Assembly (NCBI GenBank): GCA_021771675.1
Contig: JAETOP010000005.1
Coordinates: 1-64,000, forward strand
Reading direction: 5' to 3'
DNA length: 64,000 nucleotides
From: Oscillospiraceae bacterium
GTDB taxonomy: Bacteria > Bacillota_A > Clostridia > Oscillospirales > Oscillospiraceae
Under the pieces are notes generated by a model, which did no database searches, was not told where the DNA came from, and saw only the letters and a list, made by a program, of their open reading frames with translations. The position numbers and the translations under genes were made by a program. Positions 16,019 to 24,161 of the stretch are shown here, one piece after another (position 1 is the stretch's first letter; each line of letters opens with the position of its first letter).

Positions 16019-16876
16019 ATGTATGTGCCTAATACCCCCCCCCAACCTGAATATTGGGTTCTGTCCCTTTCAGGTGGTAAGGATTCCACGGCCCTTGGCC
16101 TTGAATGGCTGAAGCGCCACCAGCAAGACCCCGTTACATATCCGCTGGATGAAGTGGTGTACTGTGACACATGGATGGAGTTTCCTGCCATGATGGAGCA
16201 TATCAACCGCCTTGAACGGATTTTCAAGGAAGCCGGGATCAAGTTTACACGGGTTCAGAACCCTAAATCCTTTGAATGGTATATGTTCGATTATGACCCC
16301 AAACGCCACAATCCCAATCTTCAGGGAGTGAAAGACCAAAGCTGGCCGGGGCCAAAAGCCCGTTGGTGTACTGCTGAACTGAAAACCAGAATCATCAATA
16401 AGTATCTTGCCCAGCTTCGTGAACAGTACACCGTTATTCAGTTAGTTGGCCTTGCCGCTGATGAAGAATACCGGTTGGAGCGGGAACACAATCAAGATCC
16501 CACACACCGCCACCCATTAGCAGAATGGGGGTGGACGGAAGCTGATTGTTTGAAATACTGCTATGATCACGGCTTTGATTGGGGCGGCTTATATGAGATT
16601 TTCCACCGGGTTTCTTGTTGGTGCTGTCCGTTGCAGAGCCTTGAAGAATTACGGAACTTGCGAAAACATTTCCCCGATCTGTGGGCAAAGCTGTTGGATA
16701 TGGAACATCGAACTTGGCGAACCTTCCGGGCCGATTATTCGGTGGATCAGCTTGAAATCCGCTTTGCCTTTGAGGAAGAACGGTTGGCCGCTGGCCTTCC
16801 GATTAACCGAACCTGTGAATTTATGTCAGAACTTCGGAAACGGCTTGAAGAAGCCGGTTTCCCACAAAAACAATAG
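16019..16876 (+). CDS. PAPS reductase-like (PP-loop) protein
   Basis: 285 aa. The nucleotide-binding PP-loop is SLSGGKDSTALG (about residues 16-27), followed by VVYCDTWMEF, and a Cys pair in VSCWCCPLQS. Phage members of the adenosine phosphosulfate reductase superfamily are common, and some relatives (DndC) help put sulfur in DNA; no other Dnd genes are seen here. ATG 16019 has GGAGG upstream. A run of nine C lies in codons 5-8. Confidence 0.85.
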   Translation: MYVPNTPPQPEYWVLSLSGGKDSTALGLEWLKRHQQDPVTYPLDEVVYCDTWMEFPAMMEHINRLERIFKEAGIKFTRVQNPKSFEWYMFDYDPKRHNPNLQGVKDQSWPGPKARWCTAELKTRIINKYLAQLREQYTVIQLVGLAADEEYRLEREHNQDPTHRHPLAEWGWTEADCLKYCYDHGFDWGGLYEIFHRVSCWCCPLQSLEELRNLRKHFPDLWAKLLDMEHRTWRTFRADYSVDQLEIRFAFEEERLAAGLPINRTCEFMSELRKRLEEAGFPQKQ

Positions 16877-16890
16877 GAGGTTGAGCAAGA

Positions 16891-17325
16891 ATGAAAACTT
16901 TTGCAGAGCGTTTGAAATACGCAATGGGTGAATCTGGCCTGAACCAATCCACCCTTTCTGAAAGGACTGGTGCTTCCAAGGCCGCTATCAGTCAGTATCT
17001 TTCCGGTAAGAACATCCCCGGCCCGGAGCGTGTGAAGGTGCTGGCCGATGCCACCGGCGTTTCCTTTGATTACCTGATGGGGTATGAAGCGCCCCCGGCC
17101 AAGGAACAGAAGGTTTCCGTGAAGAAGATCACCACAGCAGATGCGGCCCGGTGCCTTGGGAAAAGCAAGCAGTTTGTAAGGATTGGCCTTCAGCGTGGCC
17201 TTCTTCCTTTTGGGAATGCGGTTCCCGGCGTGGGCGGTTCTTACAACTATTACATCAACCCCGCCAAATTCCGTGAGTATGTCGGAGCTGAACAGTTTGA
17301 TGCCTTCTTTGGGTTGACGGCATGA
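16891..17325 (+). CDS. XRE-type HTH protein, second regulator
   Basis: 144 aa. The N-terminal helix-turn-helix (NQSTLSERTGASKAAISQYL) is followed by a C-terminal domain with AADAARCLGKSKQFVRIGLQ that looks like a second, excisionase-type winged helix. AGGAGG lies upstream of ATG 16891. The stop overlaps the helicase start (ATGA), so the two are coupled. Role unknown; could regulate early genes or assist excision. Confidence 0.75.
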   Translation: MKTFAERLKYAMGESGLNQSTLSERTGASKAAISQYLSGKNIPGPERVKVLADATGVSFDYLMGYEAPPAKEQKVSVKKITTADAARCLGKSKQFVRIGLQRGLLPFGNAVPGVGGSYNYYINPAKFREYVGAEQFDAFFGLTA

Positions 17326-18671
17326 TCACACTATTCCAGCACCAGCAAAAAGCCCTTGACCAAACAGAAGGTTACAACCGGTGTGCCTATTACCTTGATA
17401 TGGGCCTTGGGAAAACTTTTGTTGGTTCAGAAAAAATGATGAAGCTGAACACCCGGATCAATCTGGTGGTTTGTCAGTGTTCCAAGGTTCAAGACTGGAT
17501 TGAACATTTTCAGACCTATTACACCCGGAACTGTGTTTTTGACCTTACAAAACCCAAAACCTTCAAATGGTTTTTTGATCAGGTTCAATGTGAGGTTCCA
17601 ACCCTGATGATTGGCGTGATCAACTATGAACTGACCTTCAGGCGGAAGATTCTGAAAACCTTGACCGGCTTCACGCTGATGTTAGATGAATCTTCCCTGA
17701 TCCAGAATGAAAACGCCAAGCGTTCCAATTTCATTCTTGGGCTTCACCCTGACAATGTAATTCTTCTTTCCGGTACACCAACCGGGGGCAAGTATGAAAA
17801 GCTGTGGAGCCAATGCCAACTGTTGGGGTGGAACATATCAAAAGAACTGTTCTGGAAGCAGTACATTGAAACAGAATGGGTTGAAGATGATGGTTTTTGG
17901 CGGAAGCAGATCACCGGCTATAAAAATGTTGACCGGCTGAAAAAGAAGCTGGCCGAACATGGGGCGGTGTTTATGACCACCGATGATGCCGGGATTGATC
18001 TTCCTGCAAAGAACATGATCCAAGTGAAAACCCGGCCTTCCCCGGAATATTGGAAATTCTGGCGTGAACGGGTTGTGACTATCGACACCACAAACCTTCA
18101 GGAATTTGAACTGGATTCTGATTTCTTCGGTTCCAATGAACACTGTAAGCGGGAATTGATTGGTGATACCAGCTTGACCCGCCGCCTGTATGCCCGTCAG
18201 CTTTGCGGCCTATATAACCCATACCGCTATGAAGCCTTTCGGGATTTGGTGAACAGTACAGAAGATCGGCTGATCGTGTTCTATAACTTCACAGAAGAAA
18301 TGGAACGCCTGAAGGGGATGGTGACAGCCATGAATCGCCCGGTTTCCATTCTATCCGGTGAAGTAAAAGATCTGAATGCCTATCAATACCAGAGCAATTC
18401 AGTTACTTTCATTCAGTATCAGGCCGGGGCCATGGGGGGCAACTTCCAAAAGGCCAACAAGATCATTTATTTCAGCCTTCCCCAAGGTTGGGAACTATGG
18501 GAGCAGAGCCAAAAGCGGATTCACAGGATGGGCCAAGAACGCCCGTGCTTCTATTACCTTCTGATCTGCCCCGGAACGGTGGAAGAAGATATTCTGACCA
18601 CCCTTCAAATGAGAAAGGACTATAACGATGAACTATTCCGAAAATACGAGGAAAAGACAGAACGCAATTAA
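17322..18671 (+). CDS. SNF2-family DEAD-like helicase
   Basis: 449 aa. Motif I is DMGLGKTF (about residue 27), motif II is LDESS, motif III is LLSGTPTGG and motif VI is QKRIHRMGQ, as in SNF2/Rad54-like helicases of phages. It is expected to translocate on DNA during replication, recombination or transcription control. It is an early gene between the XRE protein and the 3D-domain gene, with four bases of overlap on the left and 44 on the right. Confidence 0.9.
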   Translation: MITLFQHQQKALDQTEGYNRCAYYLDMGLGKTFVGSEKMMKLNTRINLVVCQCSKVQDWIEHFQTYYTRNCVFDLTKPKTFKWFFDQVQCEVPTLMIGVINYELTFRRKILKTLTGFTLMLDESSLIQNENAKRSNFILGLHPDNVILLSGTPTGGKYEKLWSQCQLLGWNISKELFWKQYIETEWVEDDGFWRKQITGYKNVDRLKKKLAEHGAVFMTTDDAGIDLPAKNMIQVKTRPSPEYWKFWRERVVTIDTTNLQEFELDSDFFGSNEHCKRELIGDTSLTRRLYARQLCGLYNPYRYEAFRDLVNSTEDRLIVFYNFTEEMERLKGMVTAMNRPVSILSGEVKDLNAYQYQSNSVTFIQYQAGAMGGNFQKANKIIYFSLPQGWELWEQSQKRIHRMGQERPCFYYLLICPGTVEEDILTTLQMRKDYNDELFRKYEEKTERN

Positions 18672-19191
18672 GCGCCAAAGGTGGTTCCGCCGTATGTTCA
18701 CCGTGGCCCTTCTAATGGGCATTCTGATTGGCTTTGTTCTTGGCCGTATTTCTGCCACCGCATTTGAGGACAAGCCAACCCCGGCACCGGAACCCACGGA
18801 AACCGCCTTTGTAATCAGCACCCCGGAGCCGGTGAATCTGGTTCAGGAAACCCCGGAACCTGTTCTGTTGGGTACATACAGGATCACCGCTTACTGTTCC
18901 TGTGAAAAGTGCTGTGGGGAATGGGCCAAGAACCGGCCTGATGGGATTGTTTATGGGGCTTCCGGTGAAGAACTGGTTGCCGGTGTTTCCTGTGCTTCCC
19001 CGTTGCCCTTTGGAACAGTTGTGGAGATTGAAGGCTTGGGTGAATATGTCGTTCAGGACAGAACCGCCGCATGGGTGGTTGAAAAGTATGGTGAACAGCA
19101 GATTGATATTTACTTTGACAACCATGAAGCCGTCTGTGAATTTGGCCTGAAATATCTAAATGTTTATCTGAAAGGAGAACCAGAAACATGA
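18628..19191 (+). CDS. Membrane-anchored 3D-domain protein
   Basis: 187 aa. A basic N-terminus precedes a transmembrane helix (FTVALLMGILIGFVLGRIS), then a Pro/Glu linker and a 3D domain beginning ITAYCSCEKCCG, with a catalytic-type Asp in VVQDRTAAW. 3D domains occur in murein lytic transglycosylases such as MltA and in resuscitation factors. It is odd for such a gene to lie in an early replication block. Its ATG lies 44 nt inside the helicase gene. Confidence 0.82.
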   Translation: MNYSENTRKRQNAIKRQRWFRRMFTVALLMGILIGFVLGRISATAFEDKPTPAPEPTETAFVISTPEPVNLVQETPEPVLLGTYRITAYCSCEKCCGEWAKNRPDGIVYGASGEELVAGVSCASPLPFGTVVEIEGLGEYVVQDRTAAWVVEKYGEQQIDIYFDNHEAVCEFGLKYLNVYLKGEPET

Positions 19192-19634
19192 TCAAGTGTA
19201 CCAATGAATGCCCGCTTCAGCGGTTTTCCGGTTGTTGCCACAACTGCCCGGAATTTGACCACTGTGATGAAGCGTGTGAAGAAAACCCCAATGCCTGTGG
19301 GGAAGCCACCTTTGACGAGGAAACCGGCCTTTCTGAATTCAGGGCCACCCAGATTGCCACCCTGAACGCTATTGCTTCCCTGACCGCCCATAAAAAGGCC
19401 ATTGAGGAACAGGAAAAGCAGATGAAAGCGGCCCTGTATGAAGCCATGGTGAAGTACGGGATCAAGAAATTTGAATCCGATGTTCTGAACCTTACCCTTG
19501 TGGAGCCTACCACCGCCACCAGCATTGATTCCGCCAAGCTGAAGAAGAAATATCCTGATATTGCGGCGGAATGTTCCAAATCCAGCGCCAAGGCCGGGTA
19601 TGTGAAGATCACGCTGAAGGAAGGTGGGCAGTAA
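19188..19634 (+). CDS. Cys-rich phage protein with coiled coil
   Basis: 148 aa. The first 40 residues hold nine Cys in CTNECPLQR, CCHNCPEFDHCDEAC and NACG, a likely metal site. A coiled coil follows (AHKKAIEEQEKQMKAALYEA), then a segment ending KAGYVKITLKEGG. The second half resembles proteins next to phage recombinases (Gp157-like), a low-certainty link. ATGA overlap with the 3D gene. Confidence 0.75.
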   Translation: MIKCTNECPLQRFSGCCHNCPEFDHCDEACEENPNACGEATFDEETGLSEFRATQIATLNAIASLTAHKKAIEEQEKQMKAALYEAMVKYGIKKFESDVLNLTLVEPTTATSIDSAKLKKKYPDIAAECSKSSAKAGYVKITLKEGGQ

Positions 19635-19939
19635 TGACCGTTGAACAGATCGAACTTCGGAAGATTTTAACCCAAATGCTGGCAGATAACGGGATCAACC
19701 GAGAAACCATCAAGGGCTTTGTGGAAGAAATTGTTTCTGAAAAAGTTGATCGGGCGATTGACCGGGTTATTCATGAAGCCAACATGGATTCTCTTGTGAG
19801 AAGAACGGTTCAGGACACTATCAAAACCACCATTTCTGATGAAGTGTGTTGGAATGTTCGCCGGGTGCTTGGAAGTGTTTCAATTTCCATTGAAACCCAC
19901 GGGAACTTCAGGGGTGGTGAAACTGATGGCGAGGGATGA
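19634..19939 (+). CDS. Hypothetical phage protein
   Basis: 101 aa, highly charged and probably helical (EQIELRKILTQMLADNG, EEIVSEKVDRAIDRVI). ATG 19634 shares its first base with the stop of the previous gene (TAATG). It overlaps the next gene by 14 nt. No family is recognised. Confidence 0.65.
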   Translation: MTVEQIELRKILTQMLADNGINRETIKGFVEEIVSEKVDRAIDRVIHEANMDSLVRRTVQDTIKTTISDEVCWNVRRVLGSVSISIETHGNFRGGETDGEG

Positions 19940-20198
19940 ATTTTGGGATACCCTGAAGGAACACGCCCACCAGAACCACAAAGAACGGGTTTCCAAGAAC
20001 CCTGATCGGATTGCCTATGCTATTCAGCAATTTGAAGCCCATGGAATTGAATACCAACTGAAAAATGAGCAAACCGGCCATTTTCACTGTTGGCGGAAGT
20101 CTGATGATAAACTGTTCCAATTCTACGCTGGAACCGGGAAGATTCAGGGATTGGAAAACCGTGGTATTCACAACCTGATCCGAATTTTGGAGGGGTAA
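19926..20198 (+). CDS. Hypothetical phage protein
   Basis: 90 aa. It starts MARDEFWDTLKEHAHQNH and contains a conserved-looking GIEYQLKNEQTGHFHCW segment. Such small proteins with an FxxHC/W core are common beside phage nuclease genes. ATG 19926 overlaps the previous gene. Function unknown. Confidence 0.7.
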   Translation: MARDEFWDTLKEHAHQNHKERVSKNPDRIAYAIQQFEAHGIEYQLKNEQTGHFHCWRKSDDKLFQFYAGTGKIQGLENRGIHNLIRILEG

Positions 20199-20202
20199 GC
20201 CC

Positions 20203-20544
20203 ATGATCATCAAATGGCACCCATGCCCCGGCCACCCCAATTATGAAATCAACCGATTAGCCCAAATTCGTTCAGTGAAAACCGGGAAGCTGTTGAAGCC
20301 TTATGACGATGGTTCCGGTTATTTGCGGGTGAAATTGGATGGGGAAAATTGCCGGTTACATATTCTTGTGGCGCTGGCCTTTATCCCAAACCCCGAAAAC
20401 AAACCCGTGGTGAACCACAAGCACGGCAAAAAGCATGATTGCAGAGCTTCCCAACTGGAATGGGCAACCATTTCAGAGAACACAAAACACGCTTGGGATC
20501 ATGGATTGATCCAGCGGGGGGGGGTGAAAAAACATGGCCGGTGA
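20203..20544 (+). CDS. HNH endonuclease with NUMOD4 motif
   Basis: 113 aa. The NUMOD4 part (HPNYEINRLAQIRSVKTGK) is followed by HNH motifs (LHILVALAFIPNP, VVNHKHG, ASQLEWATISENTKHA). This is the layout of free-standing homing-type endonucleases in phages. A nine-G run at 20516-20524 is six codons before the stop, and the next gene begins within its end, so a length change in the run would alter the tail and coupling. Confidence 0.88.
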   Translation: MIIKWHPCPGHPNYEINRLAQIRSVKTGKLLKPYDDGSGYLRVKLDGENCRLHILVALAFIPNPENKPVVNHKHGKKHDCRASQLEWATISENTKHAWDHGLIQRGGVKKHGR

Positions 20545-20950
20545 AAAGAACTTTGAAAACCGCCTGAAGGACTGGTTGGAATCTGAAGGCATTTATCCTT
20601 TGGGGGAACCGGTTGACCGGATGAAGGCCCCGCCCTGTGGGTATTGGGAAAAACGGTGGGGCGGCGGAAGATATACAAAATCCGGTTTGCCCGATATGAA
20701 GATCACCATAAAAGGCATTTCCCTTGAAGTGGAACTGAAGGCTTCCAACGGAACCCCTTCAGAACTTCAAAAGCGAAACCTGAAACAGATCAACCAATCA
20801 CAGTGTTTCGGTTTCATCCTGTACCCGGAAGGTTTTGAAGCCTTCAAGAACATTGTGAAAGGGGTGAAAGAATGCGAGTTTCCCACAGCCGGGTTGAAGT
20901 CTTTGATAGATGCCCATACAAATACCGCTTGCGATATGTGGAAGGGATAG
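20534..20950 (+). CDS. VRR-NUC domain nuclease
   Basis: 138 aa. The VRR-NUC core is SGLPDMKITIKGISLEVELK (Asp in GLPD, E-x-K in EVELK). These are PD-(D/E)XK nucleases with Holliday-junction-resolvase-like or structure-specific activity. The ATG lies 11 nt before the HNH stop. Its last 79 nt overlap the next gene in another frame. Confidence 0.85.
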   Translation: MAGEKNFENRLKDWLESEGIYPLGEPVDRMKAPPCGYWEKRWGGGRYTKSGLPDMKITIKGISLEVELKASNGTPSELQKRNLKQINQSQCFGFILYPEGFEAFKNIVKGVKECEFPTAGLKSLIDAHTNTACDMWKG

Positions 20951-22419
20951 GCACAATCCCGAACACCGATCCTGACAATGCCTTGATCCTTGGAACGGCC
21001 CTTCACACCGGCATTGAAGAAGGGGTTGAACAGGCCCTTGAATTCTACCAGAACAGCTTCCCGATCCTGACGGATGATCATGTAAATGAAATGATGAAGT
21101 TGGAAGCCCTGATTCCAAAAGCCAAGGCCCTGTTGCCACCGGGCGGCAAGTTTGAACTTCCCATTGGGAACGCTGACTTCATCGGGTTCATGGATTACCT
21201 TGTTCCCATGGGATGGATGGCGAAAAACGCCTTTAACAACCCGTGGGGTGAAGATGTTCAGGTTTTTGATCTGTATGATTTCAAGTATTCCAATAACGCC
21301 AAGACCTATGCCGTTTCCGGTCAGCTTCATGAATACAAGTATTGGTATGAACTGACCCACCCCGGCCACAGGATCAGGAATATGTATTTCCTGATTGTTC
21401 CCAAGGTGAAGATCAAACAGAAGAAAACAGAAACCCTTCTTCAATTCCGGGATCGGTTGCAGGACGCTTTGAAAGAAGCTGAACCAACGCTGATGCCGAT
21501 CCGGTTTGACCCCATGAAGGTTGTTGGCTTCATGACCAATGTGAAGCACATGGTTGAAGCCGCAGAATTTCCCAAGAACCCAAACCACTTTTGCGGGTGG
21601 TGTGAGTATGAAGAATACTGTATGAAAGGATGGGATTATATGTTACTCCCCAAAAATGAACGGCGTGATCTGAACGCCACCAAAAAGAAGGTTGTTTGGC
21701 TGTATGGCGCACCCTTCAGCGGCAAGACCTTCTTTGCCAACCAATTCCCTGATCCGCTGATGTTGAACACGGATGGCAACATCAAGTTTGTGGATGCCCC
21801 GTACATTTCCATCCGGGATGTGGTGACCGTGGAAGGCCGGTTGACCAAACGGAAGCTGGCCTATGAAGTGTTCGTGGAAGCTGTGGGCGAACTGGAAAAA
21901 CAGCAGAATGATTTCAAAACCATTGTGGTTGATCTGCTGGAAGATGTCTATGAATCCTGCCGGGTTTACATCTGTGACCGTCAGGGCTGGAAGCATGAAT
22001 CTGATGATTCTTTCCGGGCTTGGGATATGGTCATAAGCGAATTCCTGAACACCCTGAAGCGGCTGATCAACATGGATTATGAAAATATCATTCTGATCAG
22101 CCATGAGGACAGAAGCCGGGATTTGACCCGAAAAGGCGGGGACAAGATCACATCTATTCGCCCCAATATGCGTGAGAAGATCGCCAACAAGGTTGCCGGT
22201 ATGGTTGATCTTGTGGCCCGTATCGTGGCGGACGATGATGAACGGGTGCTGTCTTTCAAAACCTCTGAAGTGATCTTTGGCGGTGGGCGGCTGACTGTTC
22301 ACAACAAGGAAATCCCGCTGGATTATGAAGCCTTTTGTGAAGTGTATGAGGAAGCCAACCAGAAGGCCGCAGGAGCCGTCAAGCGTGGCGGTGATGTAAC
22401 TACTACCCCCCAAGCCTGA
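20872..22419 (+). CDS. PD-(D/E)XK nuclease fused to Sak4-like ATPase
   Basis: 515 aa. Residues 1-250 are a Cas4/AddB-type nuclease: RCPYKYRLRYVEG, the YDFKYS active-site strand and Cys residues in FCGWCEYEEYC near 241 that with C14 could hold an iron-sulfur cluster. Residues 265-500 are a RecA-like ATPase with Walker A GAPFSGKT (279-286) and a Walker B-type TIVVDLLED, matching phage Sak4 single-strand annealing proteins. An AAAGGA site and in-frame ATG at 21640 could yield the ATPase alone. The frame ends at a TGA just after a six-C run, where a +1 shift continues into 22400-22810. Confidence 0.87.
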   Translation: MRVSHSRVEVFDRCPYKYRLRYVEGIGTIPNTDPDNALILGTALHTGIEEGVEQALEFYQNSFPILTDDHVNEMMKLEALIPKAKALLPPGGKFELPIGNADFIGFMDYLVPMGWMAKNAFNNPWGEDVQVFDLYDFKYSNNAKTYAVSGQLHEYKYWYELTHPGHRIRNMYFLIVPKVKIKQKKTETLLQFRDRLQDALKEAEPTLMPIRFDPMKVVGFMTNVKHMVEAAEFPKNPNHFCGWCEYEEYCMKGWDYMLLPKNERRDLNATKKKVVWLYGAPFSGKTFFANQFPDPLMLNTDGNIKFVDAPYISIRDVVTVEGRLTKRKLAYEVFVEAVGELEKQQNDFKTIVVDLLEDVYESCRVYICDRQGWKHESDDSFRAWDMVISEFLNTLKRLINMDYENIILISHEDRSRDLTRKGGDKITSIRPNMREKIANKVAGMVDLVARIVADDDERVLSFKTSEVIFGGGRLTVHNKEIPLDYEAFCEVYEEANQKAAGAVKRGGDVTTTPQA

Positions 22420-22810
22420 AACCTCTGACAGCGGCGAACAGCGGCCCACCAGACGGGCAAAAAAGGCTAAAGAGGAAACCCCGGCCCCGGAACCCGTCAA
22501 TGATGATCATGATGCTGAAGGTTCGGAGGGGAGTGATCCCACCCCGGCCAACAATGGCACCACCGAAACCCCGCCTTGGGAGGGTGACGAGGACACCACC
22601 GATCTTCCGAAATGCCCGGACGTTGAACGGATTTTCGCACAGAACCGGGAAAACCCTGAAATCCCGCTTTGCCCCAACATTGATGCCGGTCACCGGTGCC
22701 ACAAGGAAGGCGGCCCCGATGTTTGCCCCCTGTGGGATCGACCCAAGGAAGAAGCGCCCAAGATGGATGTGAACCCGCCCCGGCGCACCCGGAAGAAGCG
22801 TGATGCCTGA
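22400..22810 (+). pseudogene. C-terminal extension of the Sak4-like gene in the +1 frame
   Basis: 136 codons with no start codon, open from just after a TAA. It reads PPKPETSDSGEQRP, a basic RRAKKAKEE, an acidic linker, then a Cys/His segment (CPNIDAGHRCHKEG, VCPLWD) and a basic TRKKRDA tail. It joins the upstream protein if one C is skipped or absent in the run 22406-22411. The next gene starts on its stop codon (TGATG), which supports real translation of this frame. Frameshift mutation, programmed slippage or a sequencing error are all possible. Confidence 0.7.
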
Positions 22811-23145
22811 TGGCGGATGTGCTGATGATTGCCGGGAAGCCTGAAACCATTTTCACCGCCCGTGATTTTGAATATCTGGTTGAAAAACACATGGGCCATG
22901 AAGCGGCAAAGTATTTCCGGGAATACGCAGAAAAAGCGGATGAAGAAGTAAGATCGGCCAAGGCCGGTGAAAACACAGACCTTGCTTCTTATGAAGCCGA
23001 CCTTGAAAGCAATCACAGAGCCTTTCAGGATATTCAGACGGAAGCCGCCGTGATTATGGGGGTTCTTCAGGAAAAGCGGATCAACCGTGAGAAGATCGCC
23101 CATGCAGTAAGGGAAATTGGAAAGATAATTTCCAACCAAATATAA
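22810..23145 (+). CDS. Hypothetical phage protein
   Basis: 111 aa, acidic and mostly helical. It begins MADVLMIAGKPETIFTARDF and ends VREIGKIISNQI. ATG 22810 overlaps the stop of the frameshifted extension. It lies in the recombination/replication block, but no family is recognised. Confidence 0.7.
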   Translation: MADVLMIAGKPETIFTARDFEYLVEKHMGHEAAKYFREYAEKADEEVRSAKAGENTDLASYEADLESNHRAFQDIQTEAAVIMGVLQEKRINREKIAHAVREIGKIISNQI

Positions 23146-23158
23146 GGAGGAACCCAAC

Positions 23159-23545
23159 ATGAAAAACGATGCCCTGAACCATTTCAAAGAGGAAATGAAC
23201 CGGCGTGGCCTGTTCCGCAAGATTCAGGTGTGCGCCAACCTGATCCCCCCCCCACCCGGTGCTGATGGTGAAACCCTGATCGAACTTCACCGTTCCGCCG
23301 CCAAGATCGCCATTCAGAATTACGCCGAACATCATGAAGATTTCTGTGATGTGATGGCGGAAGCGGCCATTGATCATCTGCTGAACACCGTTCTTCCTGA
23401 TGATCTGTTCATCCCCAATGGTGGTTTTTCCCCTACGAAAGAAGAAGTTGACAGCATGAACCGGGCCAAGGAAACGGCTGACAAAGCGGCCAAGATGCTT
23501 GATACCCTGTTCGGTGGGTTGGCTGACCTTCTGAAAACCCTTTAA
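23159..23545 (+). CDS. Hypothetical phage protein
   Basis: 128 aa with AAGGAGG upstream of ATG 23159. A nine-C run (23245-23253) encodes a PPPP stretch near residue 31. The rest is helical (LHRSAAKIAIQNYAEHHEDF) with a C-terminal ALDTLFGG-like tail. No known domain. Confidence 0.7.
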   Translation: MKNDALNHFKEEMNRRGLFRKIQVCANLIPPPPGADGETLIELHRSAAKIAIQNYAEHHEDFCDVMAEAAIDHLLNTVLPDDLFIPNGGFSPTKEEVDSMNRAKETADKAAKMLDTLFGGLADLLKTL

Positions 23546-23572
23546 TAAATACATTTTTGGAGGTAAAAAACT

Positions 23573-24040
23573 ATGGCTATTGATTTTGACAAGATTGATC
23601 GTACCGTTGATCTGAAGGGCCTTCAGGCCGATGTGGAGGACGCCAAGAAGAATGGCGGCGGTGATTTCCCCACCATCCCCGCTGGCAAGTATGAAGCCAA
23701 GGTGGAAACCATGGAGATCAAAGGCACCAAGGCCGATCCCAACCGTCCCATGCTGGCTGTGTCCTTCAAGATTCTTTCCGGTGAGTACAAGAACCAGCGC
23801 CTGTTCATGAACCGTGTTCTGTACGGCACCAAGAACGACAAGAACATGATCGCTTCCGCTATGGGCTTCCTTGAAAAGCTGGATTCCGGTATTCCCGTCA
23901 GCTTCACCAGCTATAAGCAGTTTGCCCAGCTTGTCCTTGACATTGCGGAAGCCATTGATGGCAAGCTGGAATATGCCGTGGACTACGATGATTCCCGCCT
24001 CAATTCCATCAAGATCACGGAAGTCTTTGACGCTAACTAA
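23573..24040 (+). CDS. DUF669 protein, single-strand-binding-like
   Basis: 155 aa. DUF669 signature: PTIPAGKYEAKVETMEIKG followed by MLAVSFKILSGEYKNQRLFM. The family occurs beside phage recombinases and polymerases and is thought to act like a ssDNA-binding protein. It lies downstream of the Sak4-like ATPase, a pairing seen in phage recombination modules. AGGAGG-like site (TTTGGAGG) upstream. Confidence 0.87.
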   Translation: MAIDFDKIDRTVDLKGLQADVEDAKKNGGGDFPTIPAGKYEAKVETMEIKGTKADPNRPMLAVSFKILSGEYKNQRLFMNRVLYGTKNDKNMIASAMGFLEKLDSGIPVSFTSYKQFAQLVLDIAEAIDGKLEYAVDYDDSRLNSIKITEVFDAN

Positions 24041-24045
24041 TCTTC

Positions 24046-24118
24046 AACAGGCCGGGGGTGTGGGCGCAAGCCCCCCCCGGTTGGGCCTATGGTGAAGCCT
24101 TCCCGTGGCGGGCCTGTT
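24046..24118 (+). ncRNA. Structured RNA or terminator between DUF669 and polymerase
   Basis: AACAGGCC (24046-24053) pairs with GGCCTGTT (24111-24118), closing a region with an inner GC stem capped by a GCAA tetraloop (GGGC-GCAA-GCCC) and an eight-C run. The outer stem is followed by TTTTC. It may be a terminator/attenuator or a multi-branched RNA that sets polymerase expression. Confidence 0.45.
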
Positions 24119-24161
24119 TTCACTAATTCACCGAAAATTATTACAGAAAGTGGGTGAATTG

